Shown one piece after another: positions 1 through 7,559 of a DNA stretch of 9,800 nucleotides. The notes beneath the pieces are model-generated. The model ran no database searches. It was given only the letters and a program-made list of their open reading frames with translations, and was not told the origin of the DNA. Position 1 is the first letter of the stretch. Each line of letters opens with the position of its first letter. This stretch comes from JBOHSA01 sp050732995. GTDB taxonomy: Bacteria > Gemmatimonadota > Gemmatimonadetes > Gemmatimonadales > GWC2-71-9. Made by a program: the position numbers and the translations under genes. The stretch is taken from NCBI GenBank assembly GCA_050732995.1, contig JBOHSA010000002.1, forward strand, positions 1 through 9,800, given 5' to 3'.

Positions 1-5
1 TGTTA

Positions 6-17
6 TGTTACGTATCA
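6..17. promoter_or_regulatory. Candidate TetR operator palindrome upstream of the regulator
   Basis: TGtTACGTAtCA is a 12-nt palindrome with one mismatched pair, 27 nt before the chosen tetR start. A TATCAC element (14-19) overlaps it and could act as a weak -10 box. Autorepression through an overlapping operator is common in TetR systems, but the window starts here, so the -35 region cannot be judged. The assignment is inferred from position and symmetry only. Confidence 0.3.
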
Positions 18-43
18 CTAATAGGTCATGGGACGGAACGGGC

Positions 44-676
44 ATGGGCACTAAGGAGCGCCGTGAGCGGGAGCGGGTCGATACCCGGCGGAGGATTCTC
101 GACGCCGCTCGGGAAATGTTCGTGCAGCGCGGCTACGAGGCGACCACGATGCGGGCGATCGCCGATCACATCGAGTACACCCCAACGGCTATTTACCACC
201 ACTTCCGAAGCAAGGAAGCGTTGCTCACCGAGCTGTGCACCCACGACTTTCGCGCCCTGGCGCAGGCGTTCCAGCGGATCGGGCAAGTGGCCGATCCCCT
301 GGAGCGGCTGCGACGCATCGGTCAGGCGTACATCGAGTTCGGAATCATGCACCCGATGCATTACCAGCTCATGTTCATGACGCGCCATCCCGATGTGTCC
401 GGCGCGTCCGAAATCCGGCAGGGCGATCCGGGTGAGGATGCCTATGCCTTTCTGCTGCACGCGTGCCAGGAGGCTATCGCGGCCGGCCGGTTCCGGCGTG
501 AGCTGCAGGATCCCCATGAGGTGGCGCAGATTCTGTGGGCGGGGTGTCACGGCCTGGTTGCGCTCCATATCAGCAAGGAGCACGATGAGTGGGTGGAATG
601 GCGTGAGGTCGGCAGCACCGCGACGCGATTGCATGAGGTCATGCTCCATGGCTTGCTGCAGCCGGTGAACGGTTGA
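44..676 (+). CDS. TetR/AcrR family transcriptional regulator
   Basis: Ligand-responsive DNA-binding repressor, 210 aa, probably controlling the efflux genes that follow. The N-terminal TetR domain is clear: helix 1 has the RRRILDAAREMF pattern (residues 15-26). The helix-turn-helix spans about 34-57, with the typical ending AIYHHFRSKEALL (49-61). The C-terminal ligand/dimer domain carries W165 followed by H169-G170 in an ILWAGCHGLVAL context, which resembles the WHG type of TetR C-terminal domain. The ATG at 44 is preferred over the in-frame ATG at 5: the 13 extra residues are not TetR-like, and a purine-rich GGGACGG lies 7 nt upstream of 44. The gene lies 35 nt before the outer-membrane factor on the same strand, so local autoregulation and pump control is the natural inference. 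The ligand cannot be read from the sequence. Confidence 0.93.
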   Translation: MGTKERRERERVDTRRRILDAAREMFVQRGYEATTMRAIADHIEYTPTAIYHHFRSKEALLTELCTHDFRALAQAFQRIGQVADPLERLRRIGQAYIEFGIMHPMHYQLMFMTRHPDVSGASEIRQGDPGEDAYAFLLHACQEAIAAGRFRRELQDPHEVAQILWAGCHGLVALHISKEHDEWVEWREVGSTATRLHEVMLHGLLQPVNG

Positions 677-683
677 TTTTTTT
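659..683 (+). terminator. Terminator-like hairpin with T run at the tetR stop
   Basis: CAGCCG (659-664) pairs with CGGTTG (670-675) around a 5-nt GTGAA loop; one of the six pairs is G-U. After A676 comes an uninterrupted run of seven T (677-683). The hairpin covers the last codons and the stop codon of tetR. The form fits an intrinsic terminator, though the stem is short. Only 28 nt separate the T run from the next ATG, so it more likely attenuates transcription into the pump genes than fully ends it. Confidence 0.5.
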
Positions 684-694
684 GCAGCGTCACT

Positions 695-705
695 TAACGC
701 CGTTA
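695..705. promoter_or_regulatory. Perfect inverted repeat before the outer-membrane factor gene
   Basis: TAACG-C-CGTTA is a perfect 5+5 inverted repeat centred on 700, ending 6 nt before the ATG at 712. It falls in the only intergenic gap between regulator and pump genes, where a TetR operator could sit. It also covers the place where a ribosome would bind, and no strong Shine-Dalgarno sequence is seen (only AGGC at 705-708). The role is inferred; chance occurrence is possible for such a short element. Confidence 0.3.
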
Positions 706-711
706 GGCACA

Positions 712-2082
712 ATGACACTGTTCAGATTCTCGGATTCACTAACGCTGGCCGCCGTCGTGCTCGCGGCCGGCGTCCTGCTCCCGGCGCCCCTCCCCGCGCA
801 GCGGGGGGATCCCCTGGGGCCACTCGTGGCCGAGGCTCTCCGGGCCAACCTCGGACTCGCCCGGGAGCGCCTGGCGGAGCGGCGCGCGGCGGCCGAGGTG
901 CGCGAGGCGCGCGGGCTCTTCTTCCCGACGCTCGGCCTCGAGTCGCGGTATTCCCGGCTCCACGGTGTCCCGAACATCGGCGACCTGTTCAACCCGGCGT
1001 ACGCGGCGCTCAATCAGCTCACGGGCACCAATCGGTTCCCGACCGATATCGACATCACGTTGCCGCAGCGTCACGAGTCGCGTCTGCGGCTCAGCCAGCC
1101 CCTCTTCAACGAGGGGATTCGCGCGAACTACGGGGTAGCCCGCGCGCGCTATGACGGTCAACAGATGGAGCTCGCGACGGCGGCCCGGCAGCTCGCCGCT
1201 GAGGTACAGATCGCCTACCTACAGCACGCCTCGACACGTCGCGTGGTGGCGATCTACAGCGCGACGCTGGCGCTGGTCGTGGAGAACGAGCGCGTGGCCG
1301 AGCGGCTGCTCGCTGCGGGGCGTGCCACACCGGAAGCGGTATACCGCGCCAGGGCAGAGCGTGCCGACGTGGAGCAGCGGCTCGCCGAGGCGCAGGAGCG
1401 GCAAGTCGCCGCGATGCGCGCGCTCAACCGGATTCTGCAGCGGCCGCTGGACTCCCCGCCGGAATCGATACCCGACAGCCTGTTCGCCACGCCGCTGGAT
1501 GTCACCGCCGACAGCGCGGTCGCGCACGCCCTCACCGTACGCGAGGAGCTCCGTCAGGTGGACGCCGGCGTGCGCACGGCGCAGGCCGCGCGGCGGGGCG
1601 CGACCGCCGCCTTCCTGCCGAGCGTCGCGGTCGCCGTGGACTACGGGTTCCTGGGTCCCGACGTCACGTTCCGCGGGGGGGAGAACTACTGGATCGCCTC
1701 GCTGGTCGTGTCCTGGAACCTGATCAACGGCGGACGCGATGTGGCCCGGCGCACCGCCGCCGGCTACGAGGCCGATCGCGCCCGCCTGCTGCGCCGGGAC
1801 CTCACCGATCGGATCGAGCTCGAGGTACGCACCGCGTACGAAGCCGCCCGCGTCGCCTACGCGGCGATCGCGACGGCGGACGCTCAGCTGGAGGCCGCCC
1901 GCCGGACGTTCGAGTTGGTCCGCCGTCGCTCCGAGGAAGGCGTGGCGAGCCCTATCGAGTTCGTGGACGCGCGCACAGCCTACACGAGCGCGGAGCTCAA
2001 CCGCGTCCTCACGGCATACCGCTACGCGATCCGCTGGGTCGAGCTCGAGCGGGCCGCTGCGCTGCGCGACCTCACGCCATAA
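712..2082 (+). CDS. TolC-family outer-membrane efflux factor
   Basis: Outer-membrane channel of a tripartite efflux pump, 456 aa, a normal length for the family. A signal peptide occupies about residues 1-30: a hydrophobic core rich in Leu/Ala/Val, then a cleavage region near PAPLPAQ. The protein shows the duplicated TolC (OEP) plan: long Ala/Arg/Glu-rich helices broken by two beta-strand segments. The strands are around RLRLSQPLFNEG in the first half and SLVVSWNLINGG in the second, the latter being the typical W-x-L-x-x-G-G signature of the second repeat. The ATG at 712 was chosen over an in-frame TTG at 673 because it starts directly before the signal peptide. It is followed after 16 nt by the adaptor gene with a good ribosome site, so the pump genes are clearly one unit. 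Substrate unknown. Confidence 0.93.
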   Translation: MTLFRFSDSLTLAAVVLAAGVLLPAPLPAQRGDPLGPLVAEALRANLGLARERLAERRAAAEVREARGLFFPTLGLESRYSRLHGVPNIGDLFNPAYAALNQLTGTNRFPTDIDITLPQRHESRLRLSQPLFNEGIRANYGVARARYDGQQMELATAARQLAAEVQIAYLQHASTRRVVAIYSATLALVVENERVAERLLAAGRATPEAVYRARAERADVEQRLAEAQERQVAAMRALNRILQRPLDSPPESIPDSLFATPLDVTADSAVAHALTVREELRQVDAGVRTAQAARRGATAAFLPSVAVAVDYGFLGPDVTFRGGENYWIASLVVSWNLINGGRDVARRTAAGYEADRARLLRRDLTDRIELEVRTAYEAARVAYAAIATADAQLEAARRTFELVRRRSEEGVASPIEFVDARTAYTSAELNRVLTAYRYAIRWVELERAAALRDLTP

Positions 2083-2086
2083 CCAA

Positions 2087-2092
2087 AAGGAA
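2087..2092 (+). promoter_or_regulatory. Ribosome binding site fixing the adaptor start
   Basis: AAGGAA lies 6 nt before the ATG at 2099. The same frame stays open for 360 nt upstream, so this site and the signal peptide directly after the ATG decide the true start. Confidence 0.7.
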
Positions 2093-2098
2093 CCGAGC

Positions 2099-3139
2099 AT
2101 GCACCGTATTCCCGCCGTCCTGCCGCTGACTCTGATCCTCGCCGCCTGCGCGCGGGGCGGGGCTGAGTCGCCGCCGGCCACGGAGCCCGTCGCCGTCCGG
2201 ATCGCTCCCGTCACGGTCGAGCGTCTCGCGCCTCCGGTCATGGCCACCGGCACGCTCGGCCCGAAAGAGGAGGTGGCCCTGAGCTTCAAAATCGGCGGCG
2301 TCGTCGCCCGCGTGCTCGTGGACGAAGGCCAGGCCGTGCGAGCGGGCGACCTGCTCGCCGCGCTCGAATTGAGTGAGATCGACGCCGGCGTGACTCGCGC
2401 TCGCAGCGCCGCCGAAAAGGCCGAGCGGGATCTCGCTCGCGCTCGGCGACTGTATGCCGACAGCGTCGCGACACTCGAGCAGGTACAGAATGCTGAAACA
2501 GGCTTCGATCTCGCGCGCGCGGAGTTCGAGTCCGCCGCATTCAACCGCCGGTACGCAGTAATCCTCGCGCCGGCCTCGGGGGTCATCCTGCGCCGGCGGG
2601 CCGAGCCTGGCGAGCTGGTTCAGGCTGGGATCCCGATTCTCACGCTCGGCAGTCGGGCACGCGGGGTGGTGCTGCGCGCCGGGTTGGCGGATCGCGACGT
2701 CGTGCGGGTGCGGCGTGGCGACCGTGCGGTGGTGCGCTTCGCCGCGTTGCCGGATCGTGTATTTCCGGGCGCCGTAACGGAGATCGGGGCCGCTGCCGAT
2801 CCGATGACCGGCACCTTCCGCGTCGAGGTGGGCCTGGAGCGTGGGGGGGCGGCGGCGGGGCTCGCGCGCGGGCTCGTGGGCCGGGTGGAGATCCGGCCGG
2901 CCGCGGCCCCCGCCGTGTTGCTGGTCCCTATCGAGGCCCTGCTCGAGGCGGACGGCGCGCGCGGGACGGTGTTCGCGCTCTCAGCCGACGGGCGCCACGC
3001 CGAGCGCCGGCCGGTGACGATCGCGTTCCTCGCCGGCAGTCGCGTGGCGGTCGCGGGCGGGCTCGACGGCGTGCGCCAGGTGATCACCGAGGGCGCCGCG
3101 TATCTCGACGACGGCCAGGCCGTGAGCGTGCAACCGTGA
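2099..3139 (+). CDS. RND efflux periplasmic adaptor lipoprotein (HlyD/AcrA family)
   Basis: Membrane-fusion protein joining the RND permease to the outer-membrane factor, 346 aa. The N-terminus is a lipoprotein signal with lipobox LAAC and modified Cys at residue 17, so it should be anchored in the inner membrane and face the periplasm. Domains in order: the first lipoyl half-motif around 58-90 (GGVVARVLVDEGQAVRAGD), an alpha-helical hairpin about 92-150 rich in Ala/Arg/Glu, and the second lipoyl half from APASGVI (157-163). A beta-barrel domain follows (RVFPGAVTEIG... TFRVEV), then a membrane-proximal domain to the end. This is the complete AcrA-like plan. Its TGA overlaps the GTG start of the permease by 4 nt (GTGA), implying translational coupling. 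Substrate not predictable. Confidence 0.95.
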   Translation: MHRIPAVLPLTLILAACARGGAESPPATEPVAVRIAPVTVERLAPPVMATGTLGPKEEVALSFKIGGVVARVLVDEGQAVRAGDLLAALELSEIDAGVTRARSAAEKAERDLARARRLYADSVATLEQVQNAETGFDLARAEFESAAFNRRYAVILAPASGVILRRRAEPGELVQAGIPILTLGSRARGVVLRAGLADRDVVRVRRGDRAVVRFAALPDRVFPGAVTEIGAAADPMTGTFRVEVGLERGGAAAGLARGLVGRVEIRPAAAPAVLLVPIEALLEADGARGTVFALSADGRHAERRPVTIAFLAGSRVAVAGGLDGVRQVITEGAAYLDDGQAVSVQP

Positions 3140-6100
3140 AGCTCACCGCGTTCTCCGTCCGCAACTGGCAGTTTACGGTCGTCCTGTTCGCGATGCTGGC
3201 GGCGCTCGGCCTGGCGTCGTGGGCAGCCGTGCCGCGGCTCGAAGACCCGGCGCTTGACTTTCCGACTTTCACCGTGATCGCGGTCTATCCGGGGGCGAGC
3301 CCCACGGACCTCGAGCGTCTCGTCGTCACCGAAATCGAGGAGCGGCTGGACCAGCTGGAGGACGTCAAGAGCATCAACAGCCGGATGCGCGACGGTGTCG
3401 CGACCGTCCGGATCGAGTTCGACGAGGCGGAGGACGCCGACGCGAAGTACGACGAGGTCGTGCGCGAGGTGAACGCGCTGCGGCCGAGGCTGCCAGCCGA
3501 GTTGGCGCGGCTCGACATCGAGAAAGCTACGACGCTCGACGTCAACATTGTGCAGGTCGCCCTGGTCGCGCCGACGGCGCCGTACCACGTGCTCGACTCG
3601 CTCGCCGAGGAGCTGGAGGATCGGCTGGCGGCGGTGCCCGGGGTTCGGGAGGCCGAGCGGTGGGGGGCGCCGGGGCGGCAAGTGGACGTGGCACTCGACC
3701 TCGGCCGACTGGCCGAGCTCACGCTCCCGGTCGGCCTCGTCCTCCAGGCCATCGGGAGCGAGAGCGCGGACATCCCGGGCGGGAGCGTCGAGGCCGGCCT
3801 GCGGCGCTACAGTGTGCGCAGCTCGGGCAGCTACGAAACGCTGGACGAGGTCCGCGAGACCGTGCTGCGGGCGGCGGACGGCCGGTTGGTCCGCGTCGGC
3901 GACGTGGCTCACGTGGGCTGGGGCTACGCCGATTCCACCTACCGGGCGCGTTTCAACGGCCGGCGCGCGGTGTTCGTCACGGTGAACCAGCAGGCGGGGA
4001 TCACGGTGCAGACGGTCCGCGACCGCGTCTACGCGGAGCTCGATCGGTTCGGCACCACGCTGCCGCCGGGCGTGCGGCTGGAGCGGGGCTTCGATCAGGC
4101 CGAGAACGTCTCCCACCGCCTGGCCCGCCTGGGGGAGGACTTCCTGATCGCGATCGGCCTCGTGCTCCTGACCCTCCTGCCGCTCGGCCCGCGTGCCTCC
4201 CTGATCGTGATGATCTCGATTCCGCTGTCGCTGGCCATGGGGCTGACGGCGTTGTACTGGACGGGGTTCACCCTGAACCAGCTCACGATCGTGGGCATGG
4301 TGATCGCGCTCGGCCTGCTGGTGGACGACTCGATCGTGGTCGTGGAGAACATCGCGCGCTTCCGCCGCACCGGCTTCGGCCGGATCGAGGCGGCGATCGC
4401 CGCGACAGGGCAGATCTGGGTGGCCGTGCTCGGCGCCACGGCCACGCTCATCGTGGCGTTCGTTCCCCTCCTGCTGCTCCCGGGCGGTCCGGGCCGGTTC
4501 ATCCGCTCCATGCCCGCCGCCGTGATCGCGACGGTGCTCGCCTCGCTCGTCGTGTCCCTCACGATCATCCCGTGGCTGGCGAGCCTGCTGCTGCCGCACC
4601 ACGAAGCGCCGGACGGGAATCGCGTGCTTCGGGCGTTCGACCGCGCCATTCACCGAACCTACGCGCCGCTGCTGGACCGGGCGCTGCGCCGGCCGCGCCG
4701 CACCCTCCTCGGGGCGGCGGGGTTCGTGGTCGCCAGCCTCGCGCTAGTTCCGGTGGTGGGCTTCTCGCTGTTCCCGAAGGCGGAGACCCCGCAATTCTAC
4801 GTGAGCATCACCGCCCCCGAAGGCGCCAGCAGCGCCGCCACCGATGCCGCGGCCCGCTTCGCCGAGGGGGTGATCGGGCAGCGACCAGAGGTGAAAGCGA
4901 TGTATACCTCGGTCGGGCACGACAACCCGATGATCTACTACAACATCATCCCGCGCGTGGACAATCCCCGCGTCGGCCAGCTGTTCGTGTTGCTCCGGGC
5001 CTACGACCAGCGCCGCACGACGTCGATGCTCGACACGCTCCGCCAGGAGCTGGCGCGCTACGCCGGCGCGGAGATCGCGCTGCGTGAGTTCGAGAACGGC
5101 CCGCCCGTGGACGCCCCGATCGCCCTGCGCATCCTGGGGCCGGACCTCGACACCCTCCGCGCCATCGCCGCGCGGATGGAGGCGCTGTTCGAGGCCACGC
5201 CGGGCGCACAGTACGTCACCAACCCGGTGCGCCTGGCCCGCACCGATCTGCGCGTGGCGATCGACCGCGCCAAGGCGGGGCTGCTCGGCATCCCGACGCT
5301 GGAGATCGACCGGACGGTACGGCTCGGCCTGGCGGGACTCGAGGCCGGCACCCTCCGCGAAAGCGACGGCGACGAGCGACCGGTGGTGGTGCGACTGGCG
5401 CGCGCGGGCCGGCCCACACCGGCCGAGCTGGACCGCATCTACGTGTCCTCGGGGAGTGGGCGGCTCGCGCCGCTGGCCCAGGTCGCCGATGTGCGCTTCG
5501 AGCGGGCCATCCCCGAGATTCAACGGTACGACGGCGCGCGCACCGTGACCGTGAGCAGCAACGTGCGCACGGGGTTCAACACAGACCGCGTCACCAAAGC
5601 GATCCTCGGTCGACTCGACGGGCTGAGCCTGCCGCCCGGCTACCGCATCATGGCCGCGGGCGAGATCGAGGCACGCCAGAACAGCTTCGGCGGGGTGGGC
5701 AGCGCCGTGATCGTCGCAGTGTTCCTCATCCTCGCGATCCTGGTGCTCGAGTTCCGTACGTTCCGCGCCACGCTGATCGTCGCGAGCGTCATCCCCCTCG
5801 GCATCGCGGGGGGAATCGTCGCGCTGTGGCTCGTGGGCGAGACCTTGAGCTTCACCGCGACGATCGGGTTCGTGGCGCTCATCGGCATCGAGATCAAGAC
5901 GTCGATCCTCCTGGTGGATCTCACCAACCAGCTGCGCGCGCAGGGGGTGAGGCTCGAGGAGGCCATCCGCAGGGCGGGCGAGGTGCGGTTCCTGCCCATC
6001 GTCCTCACCAGCCTGACGGCGATCGGCGGCCTCTTGCCGCTGGCGCTGCAGGGCAGTGGCTTCTATGCGCCGCTGGCGTGGGTGATCATCGGCGGGCTCG

Positions 6101-6186
6101 TGTCCTCGACGCTGCTGGCACGGATCGTGACGCCGGTCCTGTACAAGGTGTTGCAGCCGGCGATCCAATCGGTCGCCCAACCTTAA
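3136..6186 (+). CDS. RND efflux transporter permease (AcrB-like, HAE1 type)
   Basis: Inner-membrane proton-driven pump subunit, 1016 aa, full length for the family. It has the duplicated RND layout: TM1 at about 10-29, a large periplasmic porter domain, the TM2-6 block (about 330-480), TM7 near 532, a second periplasmic domain, and the TM8-12 block to the end. Proton-relay residues are present. TM4 has GLLVDDSIVVVEN with D397 and D398. TM10 has GIEIKTSILLVD with K921, at the place of AcrB K940. T958 in the LTSLTAIGGLLPL segment fits the conserved TM11 Thr. The residue after K921 is Thr where Asn is usual. The HAE1-type DD argues for drug or lipophilic substrates rather than the metal (HME) group, but substrate choice is inference. 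It starts with GTG inside the adaptor stop (GTGA overlap). The next gene follows after 15 nt. Confidence 0.96.
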   Translation: MKLTAFSVRNWQFTVVLFAMLAALGLASWAAVPRLEDPALDFPTFTVIAVYPGASPTDLERLVVTEIEERLDQLEDVKSINSRMRDGVATVRIEFDEAEDADAKYDEVVREVNALRPRLPAELARLDIEKATTLDVNIVQVALVAPTAPYHVLDSLAEELEDRLAAVPGVREAERWGAPGRQVDVALDLGRLAELTLPVGLVLQAIGSESADIPGGSVEAGLRRYSVRSSGSYETLDEVRETVLRAADGRLVRVGDVAHVGWGYADSTYRARFNGRRAVFVTVNQQAGITVQTVRDRVYAELDRFGTTLPPGVRLERGFDQAENVSHRLARLGEDFLIAIGLVLLTLLPLGPRASLIVMISIPLSLAMGLTALYWTGFTLNQLTIVGMVIALGLLVDDSIVVVENIARFRRTGFGRIEAAIAATGQIWVAVLGATATLIVAFVPLLLLPGGPGRFIRSMPAAVIATVLASLVVSLTIIPWLASLLLPHHEAPDGNRVLRAFDRAIHRTYAPLLDRALRRPRRTLLGAAGFVVASLALVPVVGFSLFPKAETPQFYVSITAPEGASSAATDAAARFAEGVIGQRPEVKAMYTSVGHDNPMIYYNIIPRVDNPRVGQLFVLLRAYDQRRTTSMLDTLRQELARYAGAEIALREFENGPPVDAPIALRILGPDLDTLRAIAARMEALFEATPGAQYVTNPVRLARTDLRVAIDRAKAGLLGIPTLEIDRTVRLGLAGLEAGTLRESDGDERPVVVRLARAGRPTPAELDRIYVSSGSGRLAPLAQVADVRFERAIPEIQRYDGARTVTVSSNVRTGFNTDRVTKAILGRLDGLSLPPGYRIMAAGEIEARQNSFGGVGSAVIVAVFLILAILVLEFRTFRATLIVASVIPLGIAGGIVALWLVGETLSFTATIGFVALIGIEIKTSILLVDLTNQLRAQGVRLEEAIRRAGEVRFLPIVLTSLTAIGGLLPLALQGSGFYAPLAWVIIGGLVSSTLLARIVTPVLYKVLQPAIQSVAQP

Positions 6187-6201
6187 CTCGGAGCGTGTTC
6201 C

Positions 6202-6717
6202 GTGGACTTGCTCATGGTTCTCCTGCGCCTCGTGCACATCGTGCTCGGCGTCCTGTGGGTCGGCATGATGGTCTTCACGGTCGTCTTCCTGACGCCCGCC
6301 GTTCAGGACGCCGGTCCAGACGGAGGGAAGGTCATGACCGCGTTGCAGCGCCGAGGGGTCATGACGGTTATGCCCATCCTCGCTCTGGGCACGCTGCTCT
6401 CGGGCATCTGGCTCTACTGGCGGGCTTCCGCCGGGTTCCACCCCAGCTATGTGGCCTCACGCGTCGGCCTCGCGTTCGGGCTCGGGGGCCTCGCCTCGCT
6501 CATCGCCTACGGTCTGGGCATGACGGTAATGCGGCCGGCCATGCTGCGGGCTACCACGCTCGCGCAGGCGCTTGGATCAGCCAAGACGGAGCCGGAGCGA
6601 GAGGCGCAGACGGTGGAGATCCAGCGGTTGCGTGCGCGGGGCGCCGCCGTAGCGCGTTTGGTGGCGTTGCTCCTGATCCTGGCCGTGGCGGCGATGGCCG
6701 TCGCCCGCTACCTGTGA
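6202..6717 (+). CDS. Four-helix integral membrane protein, possibly CopD/DUF2269-like
   Basis: A 171-aa protein with four predicted membrane helices (about 5-30, 54-72, 85-108, 148-168) and a charged stretch with Glu/Arg/Lys before the last helix. Helix 1 reads LVHIVLGVLWVGMMVF, with H12, W19 and G21. This His-x6-Trp-x-Gly pattern recalls small CopD-like, DUF2269 and HemJ-like membrane proteins, some of which bind haem or metal; the family assignment here is tentative and no function is claimed. The start is GTG, supported by GGAG at 6190-6193, 8 nt upstream. It lies 15 nt after the RND gene and overlaps the dehydrogenase start by 4 nt, so it is most likely made with the pump. It could be an accessory of the pump or simply a passenger. 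Confidence 0.8.
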   Translation: MDLLMVLLRLVHIVLGVLWVGMMVFTVVFLTPAVQDAGPDGGKVMTALQRRGVMTVMPILALGTLLSGIWLYWRASAGFHPSYVASRVGLAFGLGGLASLIAYGLGMTVMRPAMLRATTLAQALGSAKTEPEREAQTVEIQRLRARGAAVARLVALLLILAVAAMAVARYL

Positions 6718-7559
6718 GTACCGGCACGCTGCGCGCGCGGCGGACTGCCCTGATCACCGGAGCGTCCGGGGGGATCGGCGCGGCGCTGGCCCGGCTGTTC
6801 GCCGCGGATGGGCACAACCTCATCCTGGTCGCTCGGTCCGGGCGAGCCCTGGCCGAGCTGTCCGACGAGCTGCGCGCCCGGCACGACGTGTCGGTGCAGC
6901 TGGGGCTTGCGGATCTGTCCCGGCCCGGCGCCGCCGAGCGCCTATGGGCGGAGGAGGTGGGCCCGGACGGCGGTGTGGACGTGCTGGTCAACAATGCGGG
7001 CGTCGGCCTCTACGGGGTCGTGGCCGAGCAGGACGCCGATGCCCTGCACCGGATGCTCGAGCTGAATATGCTCACGGTCACGACGCTCACTCGGCTCGCG
7101 CTCCCGGGCATGCTGCGGCGCGGCTGGGGCCGGATTCTGAATGTCGCCTCGGTCGCGGCCTACCAGCCCGGCGGCCCGCGCATGGCGGCGTACTACGCGA
7201 CGAAGGCGTACGTGTTGTCCTTCTCGCGCGGCCTGTCTCGCGAGCTCTCCGGGACCGGGGTGAGGGTGACGGTGCTCTCCCCGGGCACGACCCGGACGTC
7301 CTTCGAGGAGCGAGCGGGTGTCGCGCGGACGCTGCTGTATCGGTGGCCCCGCCCGATGGATCCGCAGGTCGTGGCGCGCGCGGCGTATCGCGGCTTGAAG
7401 CGCGGGCGCAGCGTCGTCATCCCCGGGATCCTCAACCGGCTGCTCGCGGTCGCCGGCGAGCTCCCGCCGCGGCGGATCGCGCTGGAGGTGAACCGCTGGC
7501 TGCTCGGACCTCTGCGGGGCCGCGCGTTGGGTGAGAAAGGTCAGCGCCCCGCGCCGTAG
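6714..7559 (+). CDS. Short-chain dehydrogenase/reductase (SDR), NAD(P)-dependent
   Basis: Soluble oxidoreductase of the classical SDR fold, 281 aa. The cofactor motif TGASGGIG lies at 15-22 (TGxxxGxG), and NNAG at 93-96 stabilises the central sheet. The catalytic residues are Ser146 (in NVASVAAY), Tyr160 and Lys164 (YYATK, i.e. YxxxK). After the fold there is a basic C-terminal tail with the segment LPPRRIALEVNRWL. R34-S35 after strand 2 (LILVARS) would suit NADP(H), a soft inference. The frame is open far upstream; the GTG at 6714 is chosen because it begins just before the Rossmann strand and overlaps the previous stop as GTGA, the same junction type as adaptor/permease. The substrate is unknown; close relatives are usually annotated only as DltE-like or ketoacyl-reductase-like SDRs. 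Its last 19 nt overlap an opposing gene remnant. Confidence 0.92.
   Translation: MSTGTLRARRTALITGASGGIGAALARLFAADGHNLILVARSGRALAELSDELRARHDVSVQLGLADLSRPGAAERLWAEEVGPDGGVDVLVNNAGVGLYGVVAEQDADALHRMLELNMLTVTTLTRLALPGMLRRGWGRILNVASVAAYQPGGPRMAAYYATKAYVLSFSRGLSRELSGTGVRVTVLSPGTTRTSFEERAGVARTLLYRWPRPMDPQVVARAAYRGLKRGRSVVIPGILNRLLAVAGELPPRRIALEVNRWLLGPLRGRALGEKGQRPAP

Noticed and set aside
5..43. Upstream in-frame ATG extending the TetR protein by 13 residues
   Set aside because: The extra residues do not look like the start of a TetR protein, and the candidate operator and promoter would then fall inside the gene.
673..711. TTG start extending the outer-membrane factor upstream and overlapping the tetR stop
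   Set aside because: The extension would put 13 residues before an otherwise well-formed signal peptide and would lie over the T run and the inverted repeat.
1219..2586. Minus-strand open frame (455 codons) opposite the outer-membrane factor and adaptor
   Set aside because: No recognisable motifs; antisense to two strongly supported coding regions.
2620..4653. Very long open frame on the minus strand opposite the adaptor and RND permease (677 codons)
   Set aside because: It is antisense to two clear genes. Its translation is low-complexity, rich in Arg, His, Asp and Gln, as expected from GC-rich codon bias; no domain is visible.
4744..6441. Long minus-strand open frame opposite the RND permease (565 codons)
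   Set aside because: Same pattern: Asp/His/Arg/Gln-rich shadow translation of a well-supported gene.
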